Origin: JANQRZ01 sp965215165
Lineage (GTDB): Bacteria; Bacteroidota; Rhodothermia; Rhodothermales; JANQRZ01
Assembly: GCA_965215165.1 (NCBI GenBank)
Contig: CBDCCX010000006.1
Location: forward strand, 3,162,001 to 3,226,000
Reading direction: 5' to 3'
DNA length: 64,000 nucleotides
Part shown: positions 16,625-27,496 of the stretch, piece by piece
Layout: each line of letters begins with the position of its first letter
Position numbering within the stretch: the first letter of the stretch is position 1
The notes under the pieces: model-generated
Told to the model about the DNA's origin: nothing
Databases searched by the model: none
The model's input: only the letters and a program-made list of their open reading frames with translations
Made by a program: the position numbers and the translations under genes

Positions 16625-16644
16625 TATGCCTTACTAAAGGCATA
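16625..16644 (+). promoter_or_regulatory. Hairpin between sspD-like gene and GHKL gene
   Basis: TATGCCTT-ACTA-AAGGCATA is a perfect 8-bp inverted repeat with a 4-base loop, 7 bases after the sspD stop, followed by GTCTCTATTTG. It lies in the AT-rich stretch that begins here and could be a weak terminator or operator separating the modification genes from the effector genes. Confidence 0.4.
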
Positions 16645-16674
16645 GTCTCTATTTGAACACTAAGACTCCATCGC

Positions 16675-18672
16675 ATGCCTAGCATCGAACAACTCCTGGA
16701 AGAGGGAAGCAAGGAAATCGTAAGAGGTCACATTCGGAAGATCGTTGAGATTTACGATCTCGAATGGATTGTTACGCACGAGCTCGTTCAGAACGCAATT
16801 GACGCCATTCAGTCAAATCCCCGTGTGGATCATGGGACTGTACAACTCATACTTGATTTCGATAACAACACCGTGAGTGTGCGTGATAACGGGACAGGGT
16901 TCGAAAACGATCTAGGTTTGCTCAGGCCAGGCGGAACTGGTTCTGAAAAGCGATTATCATCACGTTCTCCTGCTAAAGGCTACCAAGGAGTAGGGCTAAA
17001 GGCAGTCATGTATTCCACTAGGGAATTCGAATTGGTAAGCCAGACTCCAAATGAGGAATGGACTTTCCTTTCCCAAGGACTCCGCCAGTACATAGACCCT
17101 GAGGTAGAAGCAAACCCCGAGTATGAAACGGAAGTATTAAAACAGGATTCTAAAAACACTTATACCGAGATCACCGCCACATTCCCGGACGGTTGGCTCA
17201 ACGATTTCGTCATTGCAGTCGAGCGTCACCTTGGAAAGGACTCTGATAAGTGGAAAGCTCTCTATGAAAGTGAGCGGCCAAAGAACGGAGAAGACCCATA
17301 TAGTGCGTATCTGAGTCATTTCTGGGGATGGTACTTCAGGACGCAATCGTATGTGGGATGCGTGAATGGCCTACTCAATGTTCCTGTGCAGAATCCTGAT
17401 ACAGGAGAGTTAGAAGCGATGAAGCCAATAGAGATAGCGATGACACTTCGCTCCTCCAAGGAGTTTGTTGGTGTACCGGGCCAACTTGGTGGATGGCTTC
17501 AAGGACTGCAGGAAACGGAGTACATGACTTCCTTTCCATATAAAGCATGGGACTTCGCGGAGGTCGCACTCGAAAATGAAAAGCAATCAGCGAAGTACCG
17601 GATTGTACCCCAACTTGTGCAGATTAAACCCAACGATCCTACATGGGAAGATCTCTCTGTCTCGTTCCGTGATAAATTTCTTGATCTCAAGCTTACTCCA
17701 AATGAGAAAGCAGAAGACTTCCGCGAGCGCTATGCTGATCTCATTGCTATTCTTGAACGGCCCCGCTCTCGTGTACGAGCCGAAGACTTTGAGGATGTGC
17801 TTAGGCGAGTCACAGGAATATACCTCGCTATCGGCCGCACTTCCCATTTCGAGACGCTCGGCGTACCCAACCGTGGCCTCAAGCTGATAGCATCTAACGG
17901 TACGCCAACTGCCCACGAGCTTACTGTACGGAGTACCTCCTCTACTTGGTACATGGAAACGATCCACTTTGTCGTCAATGTAGACGCTACTCTCAACATT
18001 GGTAAGCGACACATGGTGAACACTTGGTTAGTAGGCCGCCTCCGCGAACTTTTTGAAGCATGTTACCCATCGCTCGTCGCGATCTCAAAGCTGTTCGTAG
18101 AACGAGACCCTGATGGAGGGGATGGAGAACCACCTATGCCTGATGTAATTGACCTTTCTAGACTTAGCCGACAAGGGCTGTCATTCCGCCGTTTCCCCGC
18201 CGATGAGAGCACCTTAGTTGGCCTCTTTAGCACCGCCATGAGCCTTCTCGACCCTGATTTCTCTGTGTACGGTTTCTTTGGAAAGGCCCGATACGACGGG
18301 AAGTTTTTATGGGATCGCACGGAGCCGCGGAGCGATGTCGAGTTGAAGAGGCTGGAGTTTAAACTCTCTCTTCAAAAACTCGTTGACGAGTTTGATCTCG
18401 CTACGCACGACAAGGAGTTTCGGGACGTCTCGCTCGTCGTAGTGTGGGACCGAACGGTGACCAAATCAGGGTGGTCGGTAAAAGGAATCTCTCCACCGAG
18501 ACGTACACAACTCGATAACATGGGCGTCCCGACGGACCTTATTGAGCACGTGTTAGAGGACCGGCTTGGCATGTTTCGTCCTCTTATTTGCGTAGCCGAT
18601 CTCCTTGCAAAAGTGCCCCTTGAGGAAAGCACTGAAGACGATCTAAACGAGTACGTTCGCTCGATGAAGTAA
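16675..18672 (+). CDS. GHKL (Hsp90/MutL-type) ATPase, first effector gene of the cassette
   Basis: The 665-residue protein has an N-terminal GHKL ATPase domain with all three nucleotide motifs: the N-box HELVQNAIDAI at about 35-45, DNGTGF at about 74-79 and GYQGVGLKAV at about 100-109. The middle and C-terminal parts are not recognised; no nuclease motif is obvious. Base composition is strikingly AT-richer than all neighbours, with codons such as ATA, TTA and CTA that are rare around it, implying recent acquisition. Its position right after sspBCD suggests the SspF place of the reported SspFGH effector set, which attacks unmodified phage DNA, but the letter assignment is tentative. Confidence 0.75.
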   Translation: MPSIEQLLEEGSKEIVRGHIRKIVEIYDLEWIVTHELVQNAIDAIQSNPRVDHGTVQLILDFDNNTVSVRDNGTGFENDLGLLRPGGTGSEKRLSSRSPAKGYQGVGLKAVMYSTREFELVSQTPNEEWTFLSQGLRQYIDPEVEANPEYETEVLKQDSKNTYTEITATFPDGWLNDFVIAVERHLGKDSDKWKALYESERPKNGEDPYSAYLSHFWGWYFRTQSYVGCVNGLLNVPVQNPDTGELEAMKPIEIAMTLRSSKEFVGVPGQLGGWLQGLQETEYMTSFPYKAWDFAEVALENEKQSAKYRIVPQLVQIKPNDPTWEDLSVSFRDKFLDLKLTPNEKAEDFRERYADLIAILERPRSRVRAEDFEDVLRRVTGIYLAIGRTSHFETLGVPNRGLKLIASNGTPTAHELTVRSTSSTWYMETIHFVVNVDATLNIGKRHMVNTWLVGRLRELFEACYPSLVAISKLFVERDPDGGDGEPPMPDVIDLSRLSRQGLSFRRFPADESTLVGLFSTAMSLLDPDFSVYGFFGKARYDGKFLWDRTEPRSDVELKRLEFKLSLQKLVDEFDLATHDKEFRDVSLVVVWDRTVTKSGWSVKGISPPRRTQLDNMGVPTDLIEHVLEDRLGMFRPLICVADLLAKVPLEESTEDDLNEYVRSMK

Positions 18673-18685
18673 TTCAGGGTTTTGA

Positions 18686-18811
18686 CCCTTCGGGACTTCA
18701 ACTCAATGTTGTTCGCGTGCGTCGGAGACCGAGGTGCAGTGCGAGGCCGAGCGGATCGTCGCTGCCTTCGTCCGCTCCTACGACTTCCTCCCGCAAGCAC
18801 CCGCTGCCTGA
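18686..18811 (+). pseudogene. 3' remnant of a lost gene upstream of the helicase
   Basis: Between the AT-rich GHKL gene and the helicase a frame without a start codon reads, from about 18713, SRASETEVQCEAERIVAAF then VRSYDFLPQAPAA, ending at TGA 18809-18811. Composition turns GC-rich at about 18710, exactly where this protein-like sequence begins, while the overlapping helicase frame there is Arg-rich and implausible. It looks like the C-terminal ~35 codons of an ancestral gene whose body was replaced by the AT-rich GHKL gene. I cannot name the family from so short a piece. Confidence 0.5.
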
Positions 18812-18837
18812 TCGCGTCTTCGGATTCCATATCGCTC

Positions 18838-20070
18838 TTGGCGGAAACGGCGGCTGCGCCGGGCTACGGCCTTTTCCCGCATCAGCGCCGCGCCCTCCAC
18901 GAGGCTGCCGACGCGCTCGACGCGCCGCCGCACCGCGTCGTCCTCCACATGCCGACGGGGGCCGGGAAAACGCGCACGACGATGCACCTCGTGGCACGCC
19001 ACCTCCGCGAGCGGTCCGAGCGCGGCTTGGTCGTGTGGCTGGTCTACGGCGAGGAGCTGTGCGAGCAGGCCGCCGCCGAGTTTGAGCGGGCGTGGGCGCA
19101 CCTCGGCGACCGCCCGGTCCGCGTCGTCCGGTTCTGGGGCAGCGCGGACCTCGACGTGCCGGAGGACGGGGTCGTCGTCGCCTCCCTCCCGAAGCTGTAC
19201 GCGGCGGCGATGAAGCGGGTCGGCGACCTCGCCGCGCTCGCCAATGCCGCGACGCTCGTGGTCGTGGACGAGGCGCATCAGGCGGTGGCTCCGACCTACG
19301 CCCTCGTTATCGACGCGCTCACGGTCGGCACGCGGACGCCGCTCCTCGGGCTCACGGCGACGCCGGGCCGGACGTGGAACGACCTCGACGCCGACGAGGC
19401 GCTCTCGCGGTTTTTCGGTCGGCGCAAGGTCACGCTCCGCGTGGACGGCTACGACAACCCGGTGGACTACCTCGTGGCTGAGGGCTACCTCGCCCGCGCC
19501 CATTTCCACGCCCTCCACCACGACGGCACGCTCGACCTCTCGGCGCGTGAGCAGGAGCGCGTTGCGCACGACCTCGACCTCCCCGCCGCCGTGCTCCGCC
19601 GCCTCGCTGCCGACGAACAGCGCAACGCCGCCATCCTCGCCCGTCTCAACCGGCTGACGCGGGCGCACCCGCGCGTGCTCGTCTTCGCCGCGACCGTCGC
19701 CCACGCCGACCTCCTCGCCGGCCTCCTCCGGGCACGCGGCACCGAGGCGTACAGCGTCAGCGCAGCCACGCCGCCTGCCGCCCGGCGGCAACGCCTCGAC
19801 CGCTTCCTCGCCCCGGACGACCGCCCTGTCGCGCTCTGCAACTACGGTGTGCTCACCACCGGCTTCGACGCGCCCCGCACGAGCGCCGCGCTCGTCGCCC
19901 GGCCCACGAAGTCGCTCGTGCTCTACAGTCAGATGGTCGGCCGCGCGCTTCGCGGCCCCCGCGCCGGCGGCAACGCCGACGCCGAAATAGTCACCGTCCT
20001 CGACCGCGCGCTCCCCGGTTTCGGGAGCGTCGCCGAGGCTTTCTTCAACTGGGAAGACGTATGGAACTGA
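18838..20070 (+). CDS. DEAD/DEAH-box (SF2) helicase
   Basis: From TTG 18838 the product has 410 residues. Motif I is MPTGAGKT (about residue 38), motif II VVVDEAH, motif III LTATP and motif VI QMVGRALRG, the two RecA folds of a DNA translocase; the length is short with no accessory domain. The start is uncertain: CTG 18808 would overlap the remnant stop, and ATG 18706 or TTG 18682 would add Arg-rich sequence overlapping a better frame. The stop overlaps the next ATG by 10 bases. In the Ssp cassette this is the helicase of the effector module (SspG-like place); it probably moves on DNA to bring the GHKL ATPases to their target. Confidence 0.85.
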   Translation: MAETAAAPGYGLFPHQRRALHEAADALDAPPHRVVLHMPTGAGKTRTTMHLVARHLRERSERGLVVWLVYGEELCEQAAAEFERAWAHLGDRPVRVVRFWGSADLDVPEDGVVVASLPKLYAAAMKRVGDLAALANAATLVVVDEAHQAVAPTYALVIDALTVGTRTPLLGLTATPGRTWNDLDADEALSRFFGRRKVTLRVDGYDNPVDYLVAEGYLARAHFHALHHDGTLDLSAREQERVAHDLDLPAAVLRRLAADEQRNAAILARLNRLTRAHPRVLVFAATVAHADLLAGLLRARGTEAYSVSAATPPAARRQRLDRFLAPDDRPVALCNYGVLTTGFDAPRTSAALVARPTKSLVLYSQMVGRALRGPRAGGNADAEIVTVLDRALPGFGSVAEAFFNWEDVWN

Positions 20071-21914
20071 ACACGCCCAACACGAACGGCGCGCAGTTGC
20101 GCCTGCACGACATCGTCCCGACGCACCTCGCGATCCGCGCGATGCGCGACAACGGCTACAAGAACGCCGCCTACGCCCTCGCCGAGCTGATGGACAACGC
20201 CATTCAGGCCGGAGCCGAGCGCGTCGAGCTCCTCGCCGCCGAGCGGAGCGAGCTTGTCCAACAGCGGCAGCGCTCGCGGCTCCACCACGTCGCCGTGCTC
20301 GACGACGGGTGCGGGATGGACGCCGACACGCTCCGCGTGGCGCTTCAGTTCGGCAACGGCACCCGGCTCGACGCCTCGCAGCACGACGGCATCGGACGCT
20401 TCGGAATGGGCTTGCCCTCGGCCTCGATCTCGCAATGCATGCGCGTGGACGTGTGGTCGTGGAAGGACGGCCCCGAGGCTGCGCTCCATACCCATCTCGA
20501 CCTCGACGAGGTCGCGGGTGGGCAGATGGTCGAGGTGCCGGAGCCGGCACCCGCCGCGATCCCGGACGTGTGGCGCACGGCGACGGAAGCGTGGGGCAAG
20601 AGCGGGACGCTCGTCGTGTGGAGCATCCTCGACCGGATGACGTGGCGGACGGCGCGCGCCCTCTTCGACAACTCCGAGTTCGTCGTCGGGCGGATGTACC
20701 GCCGGTTTATCGACGACGGCCGCGTCACGATCCACTTCCGCAAGTTTGACCTCGACCATCCATCGGAGCCAAGCGAGGAGCGGTTCGCGCTCCCCAACGA
20801 TCCCGGCTACCTGATGGAGCGCACCTCGACGCCGGAGCCGTTCGCCGACGAGCCGATGTTCCACCTCCACAGCGGAAACTGGGACGAGCAAATCCGCTTT
20901 CGCGGTGAAATGCACCCGATCAGTATTCGGTTCTCGGTAGCGAAGGAAGAGGCTCGCCTCGGTCGACGCAACGCCGGCAGTACGCCGCATGGCAGGCACG
21001 CCGGGAAGAACATCGGCGTCTCGATCGTCCGTGCCGGCCGCGAGCTCGAGCTCGACCAGTCGTGGATCAGAACATTCGACACGCGCGAGCGGTGGTGGGG
21101 CGTCGAGATCAGCTTCTTGCCCGGTCTCGACGAGCTGTTCGGCGTGACCAACAACAAGCAGTCGGCCCGCAACCTTCATCAGATCACCGACGCTGAGCTG
21201 TTCGAGTCCGGTGAGTACGACGCCGAGGAGGCCGAGTACCTCGGCGAAGACGGTGACCCCCGCTACGTCGTCCGCGAAATCTCAGATCGGGTTCAGGACA
21301 ATCTGCGCTCGATGCGCGAGCTCATCAAGCGGCAGGCCAAGAACGACGAGCGTGCAGCTCAGCGGCGTCTCCGCCACGAAGAGGCGCGGGCGCAGCACTC
21401 GCCGGAGCAGCACGCGACGCAGGTCGTTCGGCAGCGCGCAGAGTCGGAAGGTCTGGAATCCGAAAGCGACCGGCAGGAGGCCGAGCCGACCGATCAGCGT
21501 GTCGAGAGCTTGACCGAACTGTTCACGCGCGAGGCGGACATTCCTGAGCCGGATGCCCGCCAGCTTGCCGCCGAACTCGTTGAGTCGGACCTAAAGTTCG
21601 AGTTCGTCGACACCCGCTTCGAGTCTACGGCCTTCTTCTCGGTCGAGCGCAACGGTGGTGTTCTGGTTGTCAAGCTCAATACGACGCACCCCGTCTACCG
21701 GCACCTCGTCGAAGCGCTTGAGCGCGACGCGAGCAGCGCCTCGGAGGAAGACTTGCGCGAGAGTCTGACTGCAGCCCGAGATGGTCTGCGCCTGTTGCTC
21801 ATGGCATGGGCGCGCTACGAGGATGAGGCGTCGGGCATGAAGGAGGACCGCCTCAAAGACGTCCGCCAAGAATGGGGTCGCATCGCCCGCGACTTCCTCC
21901 GCACGGACGAGTAG
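20061..21914 (+). CDS. GHKL ATPase, second effector gene of the cassette
   Basis: The 617-residue protein has GHKL motifs LAELMDNAIQA (about 40-50), LDDGCGM (about 78-84) and GRFGMGLPSAS (about 113-123). A middle domain contains GVEISFLPGLDELFGVTNNKQ-like sequence typical of MORC/Hsp90-type transducer regions, and residues about 440-490 are a charged coiled coil. The C-terminal ~120 residues form a separate alpha/beta domain. Unlike the first GHKL gene it has the GC-rich composition of the host and overlaps the helicase gene, so the helicase-GHKL pair is the older part of the effector module (SspH-like place). No signal peptide or membrane segment; cytoplasmic. Confidence 0.8.
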   Translation: MELNTPNTNGAQLRLHDIVPTHLAIRAMRDNGYKNAAYALAELMDNAIQAGAERVELLAAERSELVQQRQRSRLHHVAVLDDGCGMDADTLRVALQFGNGTRLDASQHDGIGRFGMGLPSASISQCMRVDVWSWKDGPEAALHTHLDLDEVAGGQMVEVPEPAPAAIPDVWRTATEAWGKSGTLVVWSILDRMTWRTARALFDNSEFVVGRMYRRFIDDGRVTIHFRKFDLDHPSEPSEERFALPNDPGYLMERTSTPEPFADEPMFHLHSGNWDEQIRFRGEMHPISIRFSVAKEEARLGRRNAGSTPHGRHAGKNIGVSIVRAGRELELDQSWIRTFDTRERWWGVEISFLPGLDELFGVTNNKQSARNLHQITDAELFESGEYDAEEAEYLGEDGDPRYVVREISDRVQDNLRSMRELIKRQAKNDERAAQRRLRHEEARAQHSPEQHATQVVRQRAESEGLESESDRQEAEPTDQRVESLTELFTREADIPEPDARQLAAELVESDLKFEFVDTRFESTAFFSVERNGGVLVVKLNTTHPVYRHLVEALERDASSASEEDLRESLTAARDGLRLLLMAWARYEDEASGMKEDRLKDVRQEWGRIARDFLRTDE

Positions 21915-21958
21915 CCGAACGGCACACCGATGAGTGGACCTTGATTCGGCATCAATGG

Positions 21959-21990
21959 AAAAGCCCCGTCCGGCAGGTGCCGGGCGGGGC
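21959..21990 (-). terminator. Rho-independent terminator of the small minus-strand gene
   Basis: On the minus strand GCCCCGCCCGGC pairs with GCCGGACGGGGC round a 4-base loop and is followed by TTTT. It ends transcription of the gene at 22034-22273 and may also serve the defence cassette from the other side. Confidence 0.8.
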
Positions 21991-22033
21991 CTCGTGGCTG
22001 CGTGAGGTCGTAGCAGCGAAAGGGTGTGTGCCT

Positions 22034-22273
22034 TCAGGCGTGCGTCGCCGAGAGAAGGTCTTCCAGCTCTTTGGGTTTCGGCAGCTTCACCTCATCGCCG
22101 CAGAGCGTCGCGTCGAGGTAGAAGCGGGCGAAGGCGGCGCGCTCGTCGGCCGAGGCGTCGGCCTCGTCGAAGGCGTCGGAGAAGTCGTCCCACTGCGACT
22201 GTGCCAGCCGGCCGGCGACGTAGTGGGCGAGTAAGGCGGGGAGCGCGGGGCGGGTGGCGAACGGAGCGGTCAT
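22034..22273 (-). CDS. Small acidic hypothetical protein
   Basis: The 79-residue protein is helical and acidic (WDDFSDAFDEADASADERAAF in the middle), with a conserved-looking LPKPKELEDLL near the end. There is no signal peptide, membrane helix or Cys pair. Supporting evidence that it is real: typical codon use, ATG start and a strong terminator 44 bases after the stop. The function is unknown. It sits between the defence cassette and rpoN but on its own transcript. Confidence 0.6.
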   Translation of the reverse strand: MTAPFATRPALPALLAHYVAGRLAQSQWDDFSDAFDEADASADERAAFARFYLDATLCGDEVKLPKPKELEDLLSATHA

Positions 22274-22513
22274 GACGATGTGGCTAAGGGGATGGCACGG
22301 GGAATGCCGGAAGGGGTTGCCGTCGCTTCTCCAACTCGCGTGCCAACTTCACCAATCCTCAACAGGAGGGCTACAGCGCCGTTTTCTCGTTGAGTCTAGG
22401 TTCCCTATCACCCCGACTGTCTCCCCTAATCTCCCCCTTCGCGCGAGCGACGAGCAGCGGTTGGGGAGCCGAGAGTTTGCAGCACCACCCCATCCATAGC
22501 TCATCGCTCGTCG

Positions 22514-24040
22514 CTAGGCCAAGACGATCTCCTTGCGGAGGCGGGCGACGGGGACGCCGAGCTGCTCGCGGTACTTCGTCACCGTGCGGCGGGCGATCTG
22601 GAAGCCGCGCTCCTCCAACATCGAGGCGATCTTCTGGTCCGAGAGCGGCTTCTCCTTGTCCTCCTCTGCCACGATCCGCTCGATGATGGCCTTGACCTCC
22701 TTGTTCGAGATTTCCTCGCCGCTGTCGGTCGACAAGCCCTCGGAGAAGAAGTACTTCAGCTCGTAGACGCCCCACTCGGTCTGGACGTACTTGCCGTTGA
22801 CCACGCGCGAGATGGTCGAGATGTCCATCCCGATCTTCTCGGCGACGTCCTTGAGGATCATCGGCTTGAGGTTGCCCTCGCCCTCGCGGAAGAAGTCCTC
22901 CTGGAGCTCCACGATGGCGTGCATCACCTTGAGCATGGTGGCCCGGCGCTGGTTGATGGAGTTGATGAACCACCGGGCGCTCTCCATCCGGTTCTTGAGG
23001 AACTGCTTGGTGTCGCCCTTGCCGGTGCCCTTGCTCTTCGGTGCTGCGCCGTTCGCGGCCTTGCCCTTCTTGCCGTCTTTGGCCGAGAGCTGGTGCCACA
23101 TCTGGCGGTAGTGCCGGTTGATCCGCAGCTCGGGCGCGTTGCGGCCGTTGAGCGAGAGGATGAACTCGCCGTCGACGATCTCGACGGTATAGTCCGGCGT
23201 GACGTAGTTGGTGCTGGCGGCGAACGCTCCTTCGCCTGGCTTGGGGTCGAGGCGCTGAATCAGGTCGAAGGCTTCCTTGAGCTCCTCCTCGTGGAGGCTG
23301 TGCTTGCGGAGGAGCGTGTCGAAGTGCTTCATCGTGAAGGCCTTGTAGGTGTCTCGCACGATGTCGATGGCGGTCTCGCGCCCGTCCACGTCGTCGGGCA
23401 TCGCCTCGAGCTGAACGAGGAGGCACTCGCGGAGGTCGCGGCTGGCGATGCCGACGGGGTCGAGCCGCTGGAGGCGCTTGAGGACGGCCTCCACGTCGTC
23501 GTCGGTGAGCATCAGGCCCTGGCTGAACATGATGTCGTCGACGATGGACTCGATGGGCCGGCGGAGGTAGCCGTCCTCGTCGATCGACCCAATGATTTGC
23601 TCGGCAATCGTCTCTTGGGTCTCGTCGAAGTTGAGCATCCCGATCTGGTCGCGGAGGTGCTCCGCCATCGAGGACTTGTAGGGCATCGGGATCTCGCGCT
23701 GCTCCTCCTCGGCGGAGTGGTCGACGCGGGCTTTGTAGCCGTAGAGGTCGTCGGAGCTGTTCAAGAACTCGTCCCAGTCGAACTCGTCCTCGCGGTCGCC
23801 CTCGGCCTCGCGCTCCTTCTCAGCCTCTTTGGCCTCTTTAGCCTGAAGCTCGTCGTCGGCGTCGGTCTGGACAACCTGCTCCTCCTCGTCCTCGCCCTCC
23901 TCGAGGAGTGGGTTGATCTCCATCTCCTCCTTGATCCGCTGCTCCAGCTCGAGCGTCGGGAGTTGCAGCAGCTTGATGTACTGGATCTGCTGGGGCGAGA
24001 GCTTCTGCTGAAGCGACTGCTTTTGCTGGAGGTTTAGCAT
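22514..24040 (-). CDS. rpoN: RNA polymerase sigma-54 factor
   Basis: The 508-residue protein shows the three sigma-54 regions: an N-terminal Gln/Leu-rich activator-interaction region (QKQSLQQKLSPQQIQYIKLLQ), a long acidic linker (about residues 45-100), the core-binding and DNA-binding domains, and near the end the RpoN box ARRTVTKYREQLG that reads the -24 element. The acidic linker and a Lys/Gly insert (KKGKAANGAAPKSKGTGKG, about 325) are typical of Bacteroidota. It directs polymerase to -24/-12 promoters opened by enhancer-binding ATPases, none of which is in this window. The gene follows the DUF3109 gene after 24 bases and is probably co-transcribed. Confidence 0.97.
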   Translation of the reverse strand: MLNLQQKQSLQQKLSPQQIQYIKLLQLPTLELEQRIKEEMEINPLLEEGEDEEEQVVQTDADDELQAKEAKEAEKEREAEGDREDEFDWDEFLNSSDDLYGYKARVDHSAEEEQREIPMPYKSSMAEHLRDQIGMLNFDETQETIAEQIIGSIDEDGYLRRPIESIVDDIMFSQGLMLTDDDVEAVLKRLQRLDPVGIASRDLRECLLVQLEAMPDDVDGRETAIDIVRDTYKAFTMKHFDTLLRKHSLHEEELKEAFDLIQRLDPKPGEGAFAASTNYVTPDYTVEIVDGEFILSLNGRNAPELRINRHYRQMWHQLSAKDGKKGKAANGAAPKSKGTGKGDTKQFLKNRMESARWFINSINQRRATMLKVMHAIVELQEDFFREGEGNLKPMILKDVAEKIGMDISTISRVVNGKYVQTEWGVYELKYFFSEGLSTDSGEEISNKEVKAIIERIVAEEDKEKPLSDQKIASMLEERGFQIARRTVTKYREQLGVPVARLRKEIVLA

Positions 24041-24064
24041 GGCGGGGCGAGGAAAGGGGCGAGC

Positions 24065-24646
24065 CTATGCATCGAAGAGCACGGCGGCGCGCTCGATGCA
24101 GGCGGCCCGGAACTGCTCGTACCAGGCGTCGCCGTATTTGCGGGTGAGGGGCGTGCGGAGAAAGTCGTAGAGCTGGACCCCGCGCCGGCGGCCGCGCCGG
24201 ACGGCGGGCGCGCACAGGTCGATCTGCTCGTAGTTGAGCACCTCGGTCCCGCCGACGGCCTCGACGCGGACCGGGAAGAGGTGGCACGAGAGGGGCTTCT
24301 CGAAGTCGATCCGCCCGTCGCGGTACGCGTTCTGGAGCGCGCACTTGGCGACCGGGCCGTCGTAGACGACGAAGACGCACTCGCGGCCGTCGACGCAGGC
24401 GGTGCCGTAGTGGCCCGGCTCCTCGTCCACCCACACGCCGACGTCGTCGATGACGGCGAGGGCTTCGGGGCGGAGGTCGCGCGCGACGGCGGGGAGGGCG
24501 CGCTCGAGGTCGGCGCGCTCGTGCGGTTCGAGCGGCGCGCCGCGGTCGCCATGGACGCAGCAGCCGCCGTGGCACCGGCCGAGGTGGCAGGCGAACGGGG
24601 CGTCGAGGACCGCGTCGGAGATGAGGATGTCGTCAACTGCAAACAT
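24065..24646 (-). CDS. DUF3109 family protein (zinc/iron-chelating type)
   Basis: The 193-residue protein has a conserved cysteine cluster at CHLGRCHGGCC (about residues 20-30) with further Cys at KCALQN, SCHLFP and LCAP, the pattern of DUF3109, a Bacteroidota family related to YkgJ-type zinc/iron-chelating proteins. The Cys residues probably bind a metal or cluster; the biochemical role is not established. It lies directly upstream of rpoN on the same strand. A TTGACA-like hexamer with TAGTCT 18 bases further on lies before it, a possible promoter. Confidence 0.85.
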   Translation of the reverse strand: MFAVDDILISDAVLDAPFACHLGRCHGGCCVHGDRGAPLEPHERADLERALPAVARDLRPEALAVIDDVGVWVDEEPGHYGTACVDGRECVFVVYDGPVAKCALQNAYRDGRIDFEKPLSCHLFPVRVEAVGGTEVLNYEQIDLCAPAVRRGRRRGVQLYDFLRTPLTRKYGDAWYEQFRAACIERAAVLFDA

Positions 24647-24859
24647 GGTACCAAGAGACTACGGCCCACGGCGGGTCGCTGTCAACGGTATCGGAGCCGG
24701 GCGGTCGCTTTTTAAAGCCGAGCGGCGGAAAGAGGAGAGGGAAAAGAGAGAAGCGAGGAAAAGATAGGGGAGAAGGCTGCTCGTCCCCGTTCTCTCCTCT
24801 GCCCTCGAAAGGCTGGTCTGTCCTCGAAAGGCTGACGCGGGGCTGTCAGCAGGCCGCCG

Positions 24860-24866
24860 TACCTTG
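24860..24866 (+). promoter_or_regulatory. Putative -10-like element before ruvB (TACCTTG)
   Basis: TACCTTG ends 29 bases before the ruvB ATG and fits the TAnYTTG motif seen elsewhere in the window. Confidence 0.3.
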
Positions 24867-24895
24867 CCCTCCCCCCGACGCCGACCCCCTCACCG

Positions 24896-27445
<2,550 letters not shown>

Positions 27446-27496
27446 TTCTCGGGGAGGGAGGATGGAAGGTGGAGAAGAGACGCTCTTCTCGATCCT

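Noticed and set aside
18682..18837. Helicase N-terminus starting at 18682 or 18706
   Set aside because: The added residues are Arg-rich and overlap a better protein-like frame ending at 18811, so the start is placed after it, though this remains uncertain.
11359..21914. Interpretation of the defence cassette as BREX type 4 or as Dnd
   Set aside because: A PAPS-reductase-like gene and a large ATPase also occur in BREX type 4, but pglZ, brxL and a methyltransferase are missing; dndB, dndD and dndE are missing for Dnd. The DUF4007 protein favours Ssp.
22274..22513. Possible small gene in the 240-base gap before rpoN
   Set aside because: Both strands give only low-quality Ser/Pro/Arg frames; the inverted repeat AGCGACGAGC/GCTCGTCGCT (22446-22455, 22506-22515) spans the rpoN stop but its 50-base loop makes it an unconvincing terminator.
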